Assembly (NCBI GenBank): GCA_025055795.1
Contig: JANWVV010000003.1
Span: 62,001-126,000, forward strand
Length of the DNA: 64,000 nucleotides
Direction: 5' to 3'
Source of the DNA: Gemmataceae bacterium
GTDB taxonomy: Bacteria > Planctomycetota > Planctomycetia > Gemmatales > Gemmataceae
Positions 21,801 to 29,801 of this stretch are shown piece after piece. Numbering within the stretch: position 1 is the first letter of the stretch; every line of letters begins with the position of its first letter. A program made the translations under genes and the position numbers. The notes under the pieces were generated by a model, which ran no database searches, was not told where the DNA came from, and saw only the letters and a program-made list of their open reading frames with translations.

Positions 21801-23124
21801 TGACGGCGGGATCCCGTTGCCAGATCGCCTCAGCGACCGGTCCCAACCCCTTATCACGGGCCTCTTTAGCCAGCGACTTTTTGCGAGTCCGATAAGGCAG
21901 GAACAAATCGTCCAATCGTCGCAACGAGTCGGCCTGTAGAATGGCCTGGGTCAGTTCGTCGGTCAGGCGATGCTGATGGGCCAGGGTCCGCAGTATGGAC
22001 TGCTTGCGGGCCGCGATCTCACGCAACTGCCGGACCCGTTGTTGAATCCGCCGAATGGTGTCTTCGTCCAGCCCACCCGTTTGATCTTTACGATATCGGG
22101 CGATGAAGGGCGGAGCGTAATGCTCATCCAGCAGTTGGAGCACTGCTTCCACTTGGGATTTGCGGATCTGCAGATCTTGGGCAATCCGGGCCAGTTCGTG
22201 AGGCTGGGGAGCCGGCGGTACAGGCGGAATCGGTTGAGGCGGGACAGCGGGCGGAGTCGGTGCTGCGCCTTCCGCTGCGGCTTCTGTCGCTTCAGCCGCA
22301 ACTGAAGCAGGTCCTTCAGCCCCGGCTGACGGCGTGACAGCCGAAGGTGTCTCCTCCCCTTGAGCACCCGACGTCGTCGTGGCGGCAACCTCTGCTTCGG
22401 CTACCGGTGGGATGCTGACCTCGCCGGAACTGGCTGTCATGGTCTGTCCAGCCATGCCGGCTTCCGCGGCAGCGACTGGTGCTGCCGAGACGAACGTCAA
22501 TTGGGCACCTTCTGCCGGCACGGTGGCCGTGCCACCGCTGGCAACGACTTCTGCCGCTACAGGCGAAGTTGGCGTTTCAATTATCTCGGTGGCCGGTGCC
22601 ACGGTGGGTGCCTGGCTATCGCGACTTTCTGTTTCCGGTAGGGATGGACTTACCGGAGCGAGTGTCGCTTCACCCCCTCCTGACTCCGCAGGCAATGTAG
22701 ACTCGCCGGACAACGTATTGTCCTGGGCCGGAGGGGTTTCCGCTTCCGATGTCATTGCCGGTGCCGCTGGTGCTGCCGGTGAGGGTGCGGGACTACCCGT
22801 TGGGTCTGCAGCCGTTATGCTCGTTGCAGACAGCTCACCGCCTTCTGGCGTTCCGGGTTGGGCACTGATGGCCGGCTTTTGTGAAGTTTCAGCAGCCATC
22901 GATCTGTCGTTTGATGGCACACCAGCGTCCGCCGATGCAACTGCTGAGTCTACGGTTGCGGCAGGAGTCGCTCCGCTCTCCGGCAACGGGCCGGTTGGAG
23001 AATCCGCTTGGGGGCTGGTACCTGCATCGGTGACCGAAGGTCCCGGAGGGTCACCACTGACAGCGGACAAATTCGTCTGATCGCCGGTAGGAGGTGGAAC
23101 CGGATGCGGCTCGGACGGGTTCAT
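18841..23124 (-). CDS. tex: Tex-like RNA-binding protein with large low-complexity extensions
   Basis: Tex proteins are nucleic-acid-binding transcription accessory factors, usually near 770 residues; this one has 1427. Residues 1-308 are Pro/Ala/Thr/Ser/Glu-rich with no folded segment. The Tex core starts at about 310 (HELARIAQDL) and includes LDDLFLPYRTRKKSLA. The YqgF/RNase H-like domain begins at about 624 (VLAIDPNNKTAATVVAL), is interrupted by about 170 low-complexity residues (706-876) and resumes with YVTVLEAGIRDYASSPIA. Helix-hairpin-helix segments (960-1030) and an S1 domain (1125-1195) follow, then an Ala/Ser/Pro-rich tail to the end. The ATG is preceded by AGGA. The reading frame is continuous, so this is not a frameshift artefact in the window. 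Confidence 0.93.
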   Translation of the reverse strand: MNPSEPHPVPPPTGDQTNLSAVSGDPPGPSVTDAGTSPQADSPTGPLPESGATPAATVDSAVASADAGVPSNDRSMAAETSQKPAISAQPGTPEGGELSATSITAADPTGSPAPSPAAPAAPAMTSEAETPPAQDNTLSGESTLPAESGGGEATLAPVSPSLPETESRDSQAPTVAPATEIIETPTSPVAAEVVASGGTATVPAEGAQLTFVSAAPVAAAEAGMAGQTMTASSGEVSIPPVAEAEVAATTTSGAQGEETPSAVTPSAGAEGPASVAAEATEAAAEGAAPTPPAVPPQPIPPVPPAPQPHELARIAQDLQIRKSQVEAVLQLLDEHYAPPFIARYRKDQTGGLDEDTIRRIQQRVRQLREIAARKQSILRTLAHQHRLTDELTQAILQADSLRRLDDLFLPYRTRKKSLAKEARDKGLGPVAEAIWQRDPAVIHLDEVLPGLVDPDKWLLTTEDVLNGIKLILKETIAEQADLRGEVRKFMWDTGVLVAQRSETLPEGKGKEFQPYFDFKEPVREIPPHRVLAINRGERLHVLRVRVDVDRSRVIELALQKLPLADHPHRDLLMSLVPASVEEILLPALEREVRRELLERAQEHAVQIFARNLRSLLLQPPVRGKKVLAIDPNNKTAATVVALDEQGNYIEDVILPLAGAQRNPTETKLRLEQLIRRHQISLIAIGNGGNYREVEALVAELIAELERGGGKSAASVAAASVQTPAAGTPSGAGTATAASVGTAGAAPSAGTTAAAAATLPAGGVVLTSESLTGLTATPTGSVTAASIPVPAVTFTATMAGEVVSWVVSGPAGPAIAAGGGAASAGTPASPQPGATPTPAETVARAETTQGTSPVAVPPTPARTPIPLNLEGLPPAPSDLAYVTVLEAGIRDYASSPIAQEEFPTLSAPIRAAISIGRRLLDPLAELVKIEPHHIGVGLYQHDVRQKTLKEALEAVIASCVNTVGVDLNRAEFPLLRHVCGLNPTLAREIVTRRRQQGPFRQRRQLLEIAGLSEKNYTQAAGFVRILQGEEPLDETWVHPEQYDLARALLEACGFTPADLRDPARLADLVPRLAALAPADFAARFQVSEGTVRDVIDALTHPGRDPRLDHPPPIFKRGMLKFEDIRPGMELRGTVLNVVPFGAFIDIGLRESGLVHISQMANRYIRSPYEVVSVGDVVTVWVLEVKPEARKISLTMIPPGQERRAATSERPAAAERRSRREGGATSAETRAGVSGEGRPSRPRSAPRGGPAPSGSSSGTGRSGPARTVREPRSSRGPRPTAGPAGTPASSAAAAAPPAASAPASTGPSAVPAPPSSATGETTVTPPTSGPASPSAAPAGSAASTSALSAGPRRSPAKPPAKPRPLPTLSPEKRSGKAALNTFAELAAYFKQQEESSVTGDNGTNTDSSGTGSPSAGTKATEPPSATGSN

Positions 23125-23519
23125 GGTACTTCGTCCTAGTTGACTACTTCCCTAGCGCCGACGGGGTCGGCAAGCGGACAATGAAAAGCACCGGCCTTGT
23201 ACCGGGCTGCTGCTGTCTAGAACTCGACTATGGAATAGTTACCTGTACGCACCATCTGCCCTGCTGGCAAGGAACAACGTATCGCACCCCCGTTCCACGC
23301 TTGGTGGCACTAGGCTTTTGGCCCGATGGAAATCGCCCGCGTTGACAGCCCAGCCCGTACAAGTAGAGTGTATCACAACTGACGCCATCGACGGATAAGA
23401 TTGACTGCCGATACCATGTTCCGCCCCAGGTTCTGACCCTACCGCTTAGCGCACAGGTAATCAGTCCTTTGAAGCAGTTGTACATCCCTTTTGCGGGATT
23501 ACTCCCTGGAGGCCAGCCG
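23125..23519. other. Divergent region tex / sulfatase
   Basis: 395 bases with no credible gene. It must hold the tex promoter on the minus strand and the sulfatase promoter on the plus strand; a candidate for the latter is listed separately. Confidence 0.4.
23342..23369 (+). promoter_or_regulatory. Possible sigma70-type promoter for the sulfatase
   Basis: A perfect TTGACA at 23342-23347 is followed after 16 bases by TAGAGT (four of six matches to TATAAT) at 23364-23369. This would give a leader of roughly 145 bases before the sulfatase ATG. Planctomycete promoter consensus is poorly known, so confidence is low. Confidence 0.3.
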
Positions 23520-25085
23520 ATGAATCTACGCTTGGGGCTGATTTGTCTAGCCGTTATGATCCGGATCAACCCCGTCCGGGCCTGCGATTCCCCGTCCGCT
23601 GGTCCCCCCTCTAGCCGGCCTAACATCCTGGTCATTCTGAGCGATGACCATGCTTATCAGGCGATCAGCTGCTATGGTGATCCCCGTCGGTTGATCGAAA
23701 CACCCCACATTGACCGGCTGGCCCGGGAAGGTGTCCGCTTTGACCGCTGCCTGGTGCCTAATTCCATTTGCGGTCCCAGTCGTGCCTCCATTCTGACCGG
23801 CAAATATCCCCATCGGCACGGATTCTACAACAACACCAACTGTCGTTTCGATGGCACGCAAACGACATTTCCCAAACTACTGCAAAAGGCCGGCTACCAG
23901 ACCGCCCTGATCGGCAAATGGCATCTGGTCAGTGACCCTACCGGTTTTGATTACTGGCACATCCTGCCGGGTCAGGGGGTTTATTACAACCCGCCGATGA
24001 TACGTCAGGGAGAACGGGTACAACACAGTGGTTACGTGACCGACATCATTACCGAGTTGAGTCTGGCCTGGCTACACAAGCGAGACAAATCCCGTCCCTT
24101 TTTGCTACTGGTGCATCACAAGGCCCCGCACCGGGAATGGTCCCCCGCTTTGCGACACCTCGGGCACGATCGCGATCGTCAATATCCCGAACCTCCTACC
24201 CTGTTTGATGATTACTCCGGTCACGGTCGAGCCATCCGCGATCAGGACATGACCCTGGCCCACTCCTTCACCGACCTGGATGCCAAGCTGCAACCGCCTC
24301 CTCGGCTGACTCCGGAACAACTGCAGGTCTGGAACGCCTACTACGAACCCCGCAATCAGGCTTTTCGCCAACAAAAGCTTACCGGCAAAGATCTGATCCG
24401 TTGGCGCTACAACCGCTACATGCACGATTATCTCGGCTGTGTCAAAGGGGTCGATGAATCGGTCGGCCGGCTGCTGAAATATCTGGACGATGAAGGGCTC
24501 ACCGACCAGACCCTGGTGGTTTACTGTTCCGATCAGGGTTTTTACCTGGGCGAACATGGGTGGTTCGACAAACGTTTCATCCTCGAGGAATCATTGCGCA
24601 CCCCCTTACTGATACGCTGGCCGAAGGTCGCCCGCGCCGGCCATGTGGACCGGCAACTAACCTCCGTTGTCGACCTGGCCCCGACCTTTCTCGAGGCGGC
24701 CGGACTACCCCCCGACCCCGCCATGCAAGGAGTCAGCCTCCTACCCATTCTTCGCGCTCAACCCACTCCCAACTGGCGCAAAAGTTTTTACTACCATTAC
24801 ACCGAGTATCCCGTTCCCCACCGCGTCCGCCCCCACTACGGCATCGTCACAGCACGCTACAAACTGGTCCACTTCTACAAACCCGACGTCGATGAGTGGG
24901 AACTGCTCGACCGGGACAAGGATCCGCTGGAAACCCGTAACTTCTACCATGATCCAGCGTATGCCGACGTCGTTCGGCAGCTTCATGCCGAATTGCAGCA
25001 ACTGCGTCGCGACCTGGAAGTGCCCGCTGAACTTCCCAAAGAGGCCTACGGCTCACTTTACCTCCCCCCAAAAAAGAAAAAATAA
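23520..25085 (+). CDS. Secreted sulfatase (type I, formylglycine-dependent)
   Basis: An exported arylsulfatase-superfamily enzyme of 521 residues. The ATG at 23520 sits behind GGAGG and opens a signal peptide (about 1-22); the 17 codons upstream lack these features. Metal-binding D42-D43 lie in ILSDDHAY. The catalytic signature is C84-G-P-S-R88, the CxPSR type in which a formylglycine-generating enzyme converts the Cys. The C-terminal part (YYHYTEYPVPHRVRPHYG, then LLDRDKDPLETRN) resembles the DUF4976 ending of heparan N-sulfatase and choline-sulfatase-like groups. The probable substrate is a sulfated polysaccharide, but which one cannot be told. No neighbouring carbohydrate-active gene forms an operon with it. 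Confidence 0.94.
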   Translation: MNLRLGLICLAVMIRINPVRACDSPSAGPPSSRPNILVILSDDHAYQAISCYGDPRRLIETPHIDRLAREGVRFDRCLVPNSICGPSRASILTGKYPHRHGFYNNTNCRFDGTQTTFPKLLQKAGYQTALIGKWHLVSDPTGFDYWHILPGQGVYYNPPMIRQGERVQHSGYVTDIITELSLAWLHKRDKSRPFLLLVHHKAPHREWSPALRHLGHDRDRQYPEPPTLFDDYSGHGRAIRDQDMTLAHSFTDLDAKLQPPPRLTPEQLQVWNAYYEPRNQAFRQQKLTGKDLIRWRYNRYMHDYLGCVKGVDESVGRLLKYLDDEGLTDQTLVVYCSDQGFYLGEHGWFDKRFILEESLRTPLLIRWPKVARAGHVDRQLTSVVDLAPTFLEAAGLPPDPAMQGVSLLPILRAQPTPNWRKSFYYHYTEYPVPHRVRPHYGIVTARYKLVHFYKPDVDEWELLDRDKDPLETRNFYHDPAYADVVRQLHAELQQLRRDLEVPAELPKEAYGSLYLPPKKKK

Positions 25086-25452
25086 CCTCCCTCCCGGCAA
25101 GCCCTGCTCGATAGGCTGACACTTGCTGGTGAAGCATGCGTTGTTCTGCCCGTCGCCACAGTACCCGCTTCTCACGACTTCGCACGTATGCTTTGTGGCG
25201 AAAGCCTTGCCATCGGAACCCGACAAACACCCGTCGAGCTGCTAGCATCTCAGCAGCAGCATGCACACGCTTGGTTATTACTTCAGCCCGCGGTCGATCA
25301 TAAGGACCGACGATTATGATTTTCACCGCTGCGGGGAATAACTCGGCAACGGATGGGCAGCCAGTGGCGGCGCCTACAGATTACAGTCTACAGTTCGGCA
25401 TCCAGTTATGCGTGACTGCCCTGTGAAGCCAGCACTACTTGGCTGGGGAGAC
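25086..25452. other. Convergent intergenic region after the sulfatase
   Basis: 367 bases between two convergent genes. A minus-strand frame starting GTG at 25326 reads MKIIIVGPYDRPRAE and runs into the sulfatase antisense, but it has no ribosome-binding site and no family I recognise, so I leave it out. No terminator hairpin was evident. Confidence 0.35.
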
Positions 25453-27828
25453 TCATGGTCCGCCCCCCTTGCCGAACCATTTTGCCAGCGCCTCAACCTG
25501 TTGCTGGATTGGTTCGCTGTTGAACCATTGGCCAATACGACGTTTCTCTTCATCACTGATGTACCAGCTGAGCGCAGCCTGGGCGTCCAGTTCGAAGAGA
25601 AAGCGTTGGAAAAAGGGCGTCGTCTGACCGGCAGCGGGGGAAAAGAGGCGTTGGACCACGGCCAGCAGTTCATTATTACGGTGGTAGGCGACGTTGGCAC
25701 GAGCGCGCAGGACCGCCTGCATGGGAGTGCTGAGCGGGGCCAAGGCATCAGCCATCAGGCCCATGGCCTCGGGCTGAGGCGGCACCAGACGACCCACGTC
25801 CAACCCACCTTCTTGCAGCGGAAATGCCCGGATCTCAAGCAGTGCTACTCCGCTACAGCAGCGTTCGACAGCCACCCGGTGCTGCACCAGCCACATCAAG
25901 GCCAGGTCGACGCCGTAGTTATCGAAGTATCCGGCATCCAGAACGTGACGGGGTGGTGTAGTGGGTAGACTCACTGCCGGTGAAATGACGGGAAAGGTAG
26001 CATTGAGGCGAGCGGCCGTACCGATTTCCAGACTCTCCTGTGCGGTCGGGAACAGCTTGAAACATTCCAGACCGGAGCGGGAATAGGCAGTTGGGTCATG
26101 GTGGTCTGTACCTAGGGAACAGGAGGGTGCGGCCAGGGCCAGAGCGTGCAGGTCCAGGTTACTGATGAGCAAGCGGCGGGAATCTTCGGCCAGCATAGGC
26201 GCAAAGATGAGGGAAGGCCGCCGACCCACGGCCTCCAGTTCATACAACTCGGCAAAGGTCCGCTGGAATGGCGACAGGCGGTGACCTGACCGTAATTGTT
26301 CCAGTTCACTCCGACGCTGAGCAGGGGGACCAAATCCGCGGGCCCGCGCGTTGAGCATCCACTTTTCTTCCAGGCTGCGGCCACGGTCAAACCCAACCGA
26401 ACTCCAGGGCGGCACAAACAGATTGCGACTGAAATCGCGCATGATAGCGGTCTGAAACGTGGGCAGCAGCGACTGTTCGGCGACTATGCCGGAGTACAGG
26501 CCCAACCCGAGCTGGCGATCCAGCAGCGTCGGTTCGGGCTGTCCGCGGTCCGGCCAGTCGCGTTCAAAGTCAGCTACGTAAAGGGCGGCCGCCACCATTC
26601 CGCCGCTGGCCCCGGTGATCAACCGGATGTGATCGCGTATCCCTGCTTGTGTGTCCGTTGGGGGCAGTCGCTGTTCCAGGCCTTCCAGCACATGGGCGGT
26701 CCAGGTTGCCGATCGCACTCCACCGCCGCTGACTGCAATCAGAACTATCTTCGGTTTGCTCCCGACACCGTGATGCTGTTGCCAGCGGCGGAGCATCGCC
26801 TCCAGGATGACTTCATTCTGCAACAATGGCCGCCTCAGGCGGTCGGAGGCCCCCGGCGACCATCCGTTTTGCACCTGGTCCAGTGCTACACGCTGTTGCG
26901 TTGGGTAGTATTCCTCCAGCCCCGGTATCTGCAGTTTATAAGCCACCTCCGGAAACAAGCTCGCCGAGTTCCACACGCACAATCCGATCAGCACTACTAC
27001 CAGAGTCAATGCTCCCAGATGGATGTGGAACGACCAGAAACCATACAGCAGACTCAACAGAATCAAAACCAGACATATAAGCAACACCGGACTAGTGATT
27101 ACGGCACCCGGCCGCAACTCGTTGAGCCAGACCACCGCACCCAAAGCGGCCGCCAACAATACGCTGCCGACTAGCACCAGATAAGCCGAGGCAGCATGCA
27201 ACGACATGTCAGTCGAAGGTACCCGTCCGCTTCCCAACCCACCAAAGCGTCGAAACAAAGGCGAGCGAACAATCATCGCCCGCAGTCCCAGCTTCTCATC
27301 GATGACGTACAGGACCCAGCCCAACCCCACCGCCCCCGCGTAGCCGAGGATGCCAAAGACCAGATAATGGCGGGACGAAAAATGCTGGTGCAGTTCGTGC
27401 CAATGGCCGTTGCTCTGTCCCTGGCAAGCCATCACAACCTTACCAGCAACAACTAATAGCAACAACAGGGGCATGGCCCAAAACAGATAGGCCCCCACCG
27501 CTCGGATGGCCGGATCGGAACTGTGGAAAAGTGTCGGCCGACCCGGTTGAGCCGCCCATGCGACAGCACGCACCGGCCGATCCAGCAGATACCACACAAA
27601 CAGGACCACGCCAAACAGCATCCCCACTGCAGCCCCGCACCCTAGCTGTACGGCTGCATCCTCACTCCAAAACAGCCGCTCGACCCCGAGGTCCGCCCCT
27701 AACACCCCCCACGAAGCCAACAGCATCAGTACGATTTGCAGCGGGAATATCGGATAACGGAACAACCACATCAACTGATCTTCGGCCCAGTACAACGCCG
27801 ACACACACCACCGGCACTTCCGGAGCAT
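25453..27828 (-). CDS. Polytopic membrane patatin-like phospholipase
   Basis: A 791-residue protein with about seven hydrophobic segments in its first half (near 25-45, 60-82, 112-134, 155-176, 213-235, 247-265, 270-287) and a patatin-type hydrolase domain in the second. The oxyanion-hole glycines appear in SGGGVR (367-372), the nucleophile elbow is G-A-S408-G-G, and the catalytic Asp is D631 in DAGYFDNYG; together these form the Ser-Asp dyad of patatins. It should cleave acyl chains from lipids at the membrane. The ATG follows GGAGGTGGGGC. Patatins are usually soluble or peripheral, so the large membrane half is notable. Confidence 0.85.
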   Translation of the reverse strand: MLRKCRWCVSALYWAEDQLMWLFRYPIFPLQIVLMLLASWGVLGADLGVERLFWSEDAAVQLGCGAAVGMLFGVVLFVWYLLDRPVRAVAWAAQPGRPTLFHSSDPAIRAVGAYLFWAMPLLLLLVVAGKVVMACQGQSNGHWHELHQHFSSRHYLVFGILGYAGAVGLGWVLYVIDEKLGLRAMIVRSPLFRRFGGLGSGRVPSTDMSLHAASAYLVLVGSVLLAAALGAVVWLNELRPGAVITSPVLLICLVLILLSLLYGFWSFHIHLGALTLVVVLIGLCVWNSASLFPEVAYKLQIPGLEEYYPTQQRVALDQVQNGWSPGASDRLRRPLLQNEVILEAMLRRWQQHHGVGSKPKIVLIAVSGGGVRSATWTAHVLEGLEQRLPPTDTQAGIRDHIRLITGASGGMVAAALYVADFERDWPDRGQPEPTLLDRQLGLGLYSGIVAEQSLLPTFQTAIMRDFSRNLFVPPWSSVGFDRGRSLEEKWMLNARARGFGPPAQRRSELEQLRSGHRLSPFQRTFAELYELEAVGRRPSLIFAPMLAEDSRRLLISNLDLHALALAAPSCSLGTDHHDPTAYSRSGLECFKLFPTAQESLEIGTAARLNATFPVISPAVSLPTTPPRHVLDAGYFDNYGVDLALMWLVQHRVAVERCCSGVALLEIRAFPLQEGGLDVGRLVPPQPEAMGLMADALAPLSTPMQAVLRARANVAYHRNNELLAVVQRLFSPAAGQTTPFFQRFLFELDAQAALSWYISDEEKRRIGQWFNSEPIQQQVEALAKWFGKGGGP

Positions 27829-28583
27829 GCCCCACCTCCCTCTCGACCCTCAGCCGCATGGGCATTTGCTCCATCTTACGTCGTTCCGGAGGTTGTCCTT
27901 GCGCAATCATCCGGCCCTAAGGGGTTTCGCTGCGTCTGGCCGCCTTACCCCCCCTTTCACCTCTGCTCATAAACACACCCTCCATTCCCCACTCAGACAA
28001 TCGGTGGGGGCACTCTCCCAACTGACCAATTTCCCACATCAACGTACGGACACTCATTTGGGCAAAATGCCGGGCAATCAAAACAATTACCCAAGTTCCA
28101 CGCCCAATACGTCCCTCGCCGACAACCGCACTTTATCTGTTTTTCTGAACACTATAGTATATATACGGATAACAAAAGCCAGAAAGTCAAGGAAAAATGA
28201 AGTCAATTTAGTCGGGTCATGTCAAGCGATTTGACAGGGAGAATAAAAATCTAAAAACGATAAACGGAGACTGTGGAAAGATGACAAAAACTACTTGTCG
28301 CGTGGCCAGATCAGGTACCCGAGGTGAGCCGAGCGCTAATTAGTCAATTGATAGCTAAGCTTAGGGAATCGGAGGGCTCCTAGGCATCCAATCAATTTAT
28401 TAGCTTTTTGTTTTCGGGTCGTCTGATGCCTCACTTATCTGAAGCATGAACTAGGATGTTAGAAAATACCATGAGAGCTCGTCATGCGTGCATGAGATAA
28501 CCCACGCTGCTGCCGGGGAGCAACCATAAGCAGGGGACCATCAGGCTAGCAACTTCTCAATGGACAAGAAAGGTAGGCGTGCC
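27829..28583. other. Long gene-free stretch upstream of the five-repeat protein
   Basis: 755 bases. The first 300 contain Pro-rich frames on both strands that look like chance in GC-rich DNA. From about 28140 the sequence becomes markedly AT-rich, with a TATAGTATATATACG tract near 28155. No gene, RNA or repeat was recognised. The patatin-like gene (minus) and the repeat protein (plus) both start facing this stretch, so it is a divergent promoter region. Confidence 0.4.
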
Positions 28584-29612
28584 ATGCGACGACGATGCTG
28601 GATAATGTTTCTTCTGGTGGGAGTGGGTAGTAATGGAATCGGAATAGGATCGGCAGGCACAACCCAGTCTCCAACCCCTTCCGCGGACACCCCAAAATTT
28701 ATCATTGGACACGACTTAAAAGTACGACCGGGCGGTGACAAAGACTTTACCGACAAAACCCCCCGGGTGGGTGTGGAGCTCTACCATGACATCGGCCGAG
28801 AAGTATTGCTGGCCCTTAGTGAGAAGGGCTGGATTGCCGCGATTAAGGCCCCCCCGATTGGTGCAGACAAGCAATCCCGCTGGTTAACCGCCCACGATTT
28901 ACATGCCCGTAAGGCAGAGGAAAAAGAGTTTACCGCCACCACCCGGAAATACGGGGTGGAAGTATACCAGGACCTGGCGACACAGCAGATGTTATACGTG
29001 TGCGAATCCGGCTCAGTGGCGTTGGCCCCCTTGCCAGCGGGACTCGTGACCGACCGCGGACCCAAGTTTCATCATGCCCTCACCTTGCGGGTCCGTAAAC
29101 CGACACAAAATGACTTCGCCATGGCACCCCGCTTCGGGATCGAAGTGTATCGTGATACCAACACCCCCGACGGTCTACTGTACCTGGTCAGCGAAACAGG
29201 CAGTTTGGCCGTTACGAACTCCAAGCAGGCCGCCATCCAGCCCCCACCTGCTCAAGTCAACAACCCGGACACTCTCTACGGCTTGATCCTGCGTGTCCGA
29301 ACGGCAGAGGAAAAAACCTTTACGTCTAATACCCGCCGGATCGGTATCGAGGTCTACCGCGATACCAACACCGAGGGGCATCTCGTATACTTAAGCGAAA
29401 CCGGGGCCATTGCCGTGGCCCTCCCCTCCAAATTCGATGAAAGTAAGCGGGGTGTTTCCTGGTTAGGTGGCATGGCCCTACGGGTCCGACCGACTGGCGA
29501 AAAAAGCTTTGAGAAAGCCCGGCAGTATAGCATCGAAGTTTTCCAGGACAACCGCACGGGTAATCTTATTTACGTTTGCGAAACAGGCTCGATCGCGGTA
29601 GTTAGTCGCTGA
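28584..29612 (+). CDS. Exported protein with five tandem ~45-residue repeats, function unknown
   Basis: I do not recognise this 342-residue protein as a characterised family. The ATG at 28584 has AAAGGTAGG upstream and starts a signal peptide (about 1-26); an ATG eight codons earlier has no ribosome-binding site. The rest consists of five imperfect repeats at about 43-87, 103-148, 164-211, 233-279 and 296-340. Each follows the pattern L-x-V-R-x(3)-E-K-x-F, then GIEVYxDxxT, then L-Y-x-S-E-T-G-S-I-A-V, separated by short Pro/Ser linkers. The alternating hydrophobic pattern suggests beta strands, possibly a five-bladed or beads-on-a-string structure. Location is probably periplasmic or cell surface. 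It is followed by an exported DUF4038 protein. Confidence 0.8.
   Translation: MRRRCWIMFLLVGVGSNGIGIGSAGTTQSPTPSADTPKFIIGHDLKVRPGGDKDFTDKTPRVGVELYHDIGREVLLALSEKGWIAAIKAPPIGADKQSRWLTAHDLHARKAEEKEFTATTRKYGVEVYQDLATQQMLYVCESGSVALAPLPAGLVTDRGPKFHHALTLRVRKPTQNDFAMAPRFGIEVYRDTNTPDGLLYLVSETGSLAVTNSKQAAIQPPPAQVNNPDTLYGLILRVRTAEEKTFTSNTRRIGIEVYRDTNTEGHLVYLSETGAIAVALPSKFDESKRGVSWLGGMALRVRPTGEKSFEKARQYSIEVFQDNRTGNLIYVCETGSIAVVSR
28710..29603 (+). repeat. Five coding repeats within the exported repeat protein
   Basis: Five diverged copies, each about 140 bases plus linker, encode the repeated module described for the gene. Copies 3 and 4 are the most alike, sharing IEVYRDTNT. The DNA copies have diverged enough that the protein pattern is much clearer than the nucleotide one, so the duplication is old and maintained by selection. 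Confidence 0.75.
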
Positions 29613-29801
29613 ATGAGCATACGCACCACACCCGCGATCCCTTCTCTAGTCATTTTTCATAAAAAATCAGCAACGGAGATTACCAACACCAGCTAACCCT
29701 GTGACGGAACCAACTCTGAGGCAGTTGTTTTTGCTTCTGACTCAGGTGTGCTCGCAAGGGCGTAAGCGTCGCCACCTGGCCGACGCGATGGAGCCGAACC
29801 T

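Noticed and set aside
24847-25326. 159-codon minus-strand frame starting MKIIIVGPYDRP
   Set aside because: The beginning looks protein-like, but it lacks a ribosome-binding site and half of it is antisense to the sulfatase.
27827-28234. 135-codon plus-strand frame in the long intergenic region
   Set aside because: Composition changes abruptly from Pro-rich to AT-driven residues and no start signal is visible.
29647-29665. AT-rich palindrome after the five-repeat gene as a terminator
   Set aside because: The pairing is almost only A and T and too weak to act as an intrinsic terminator.
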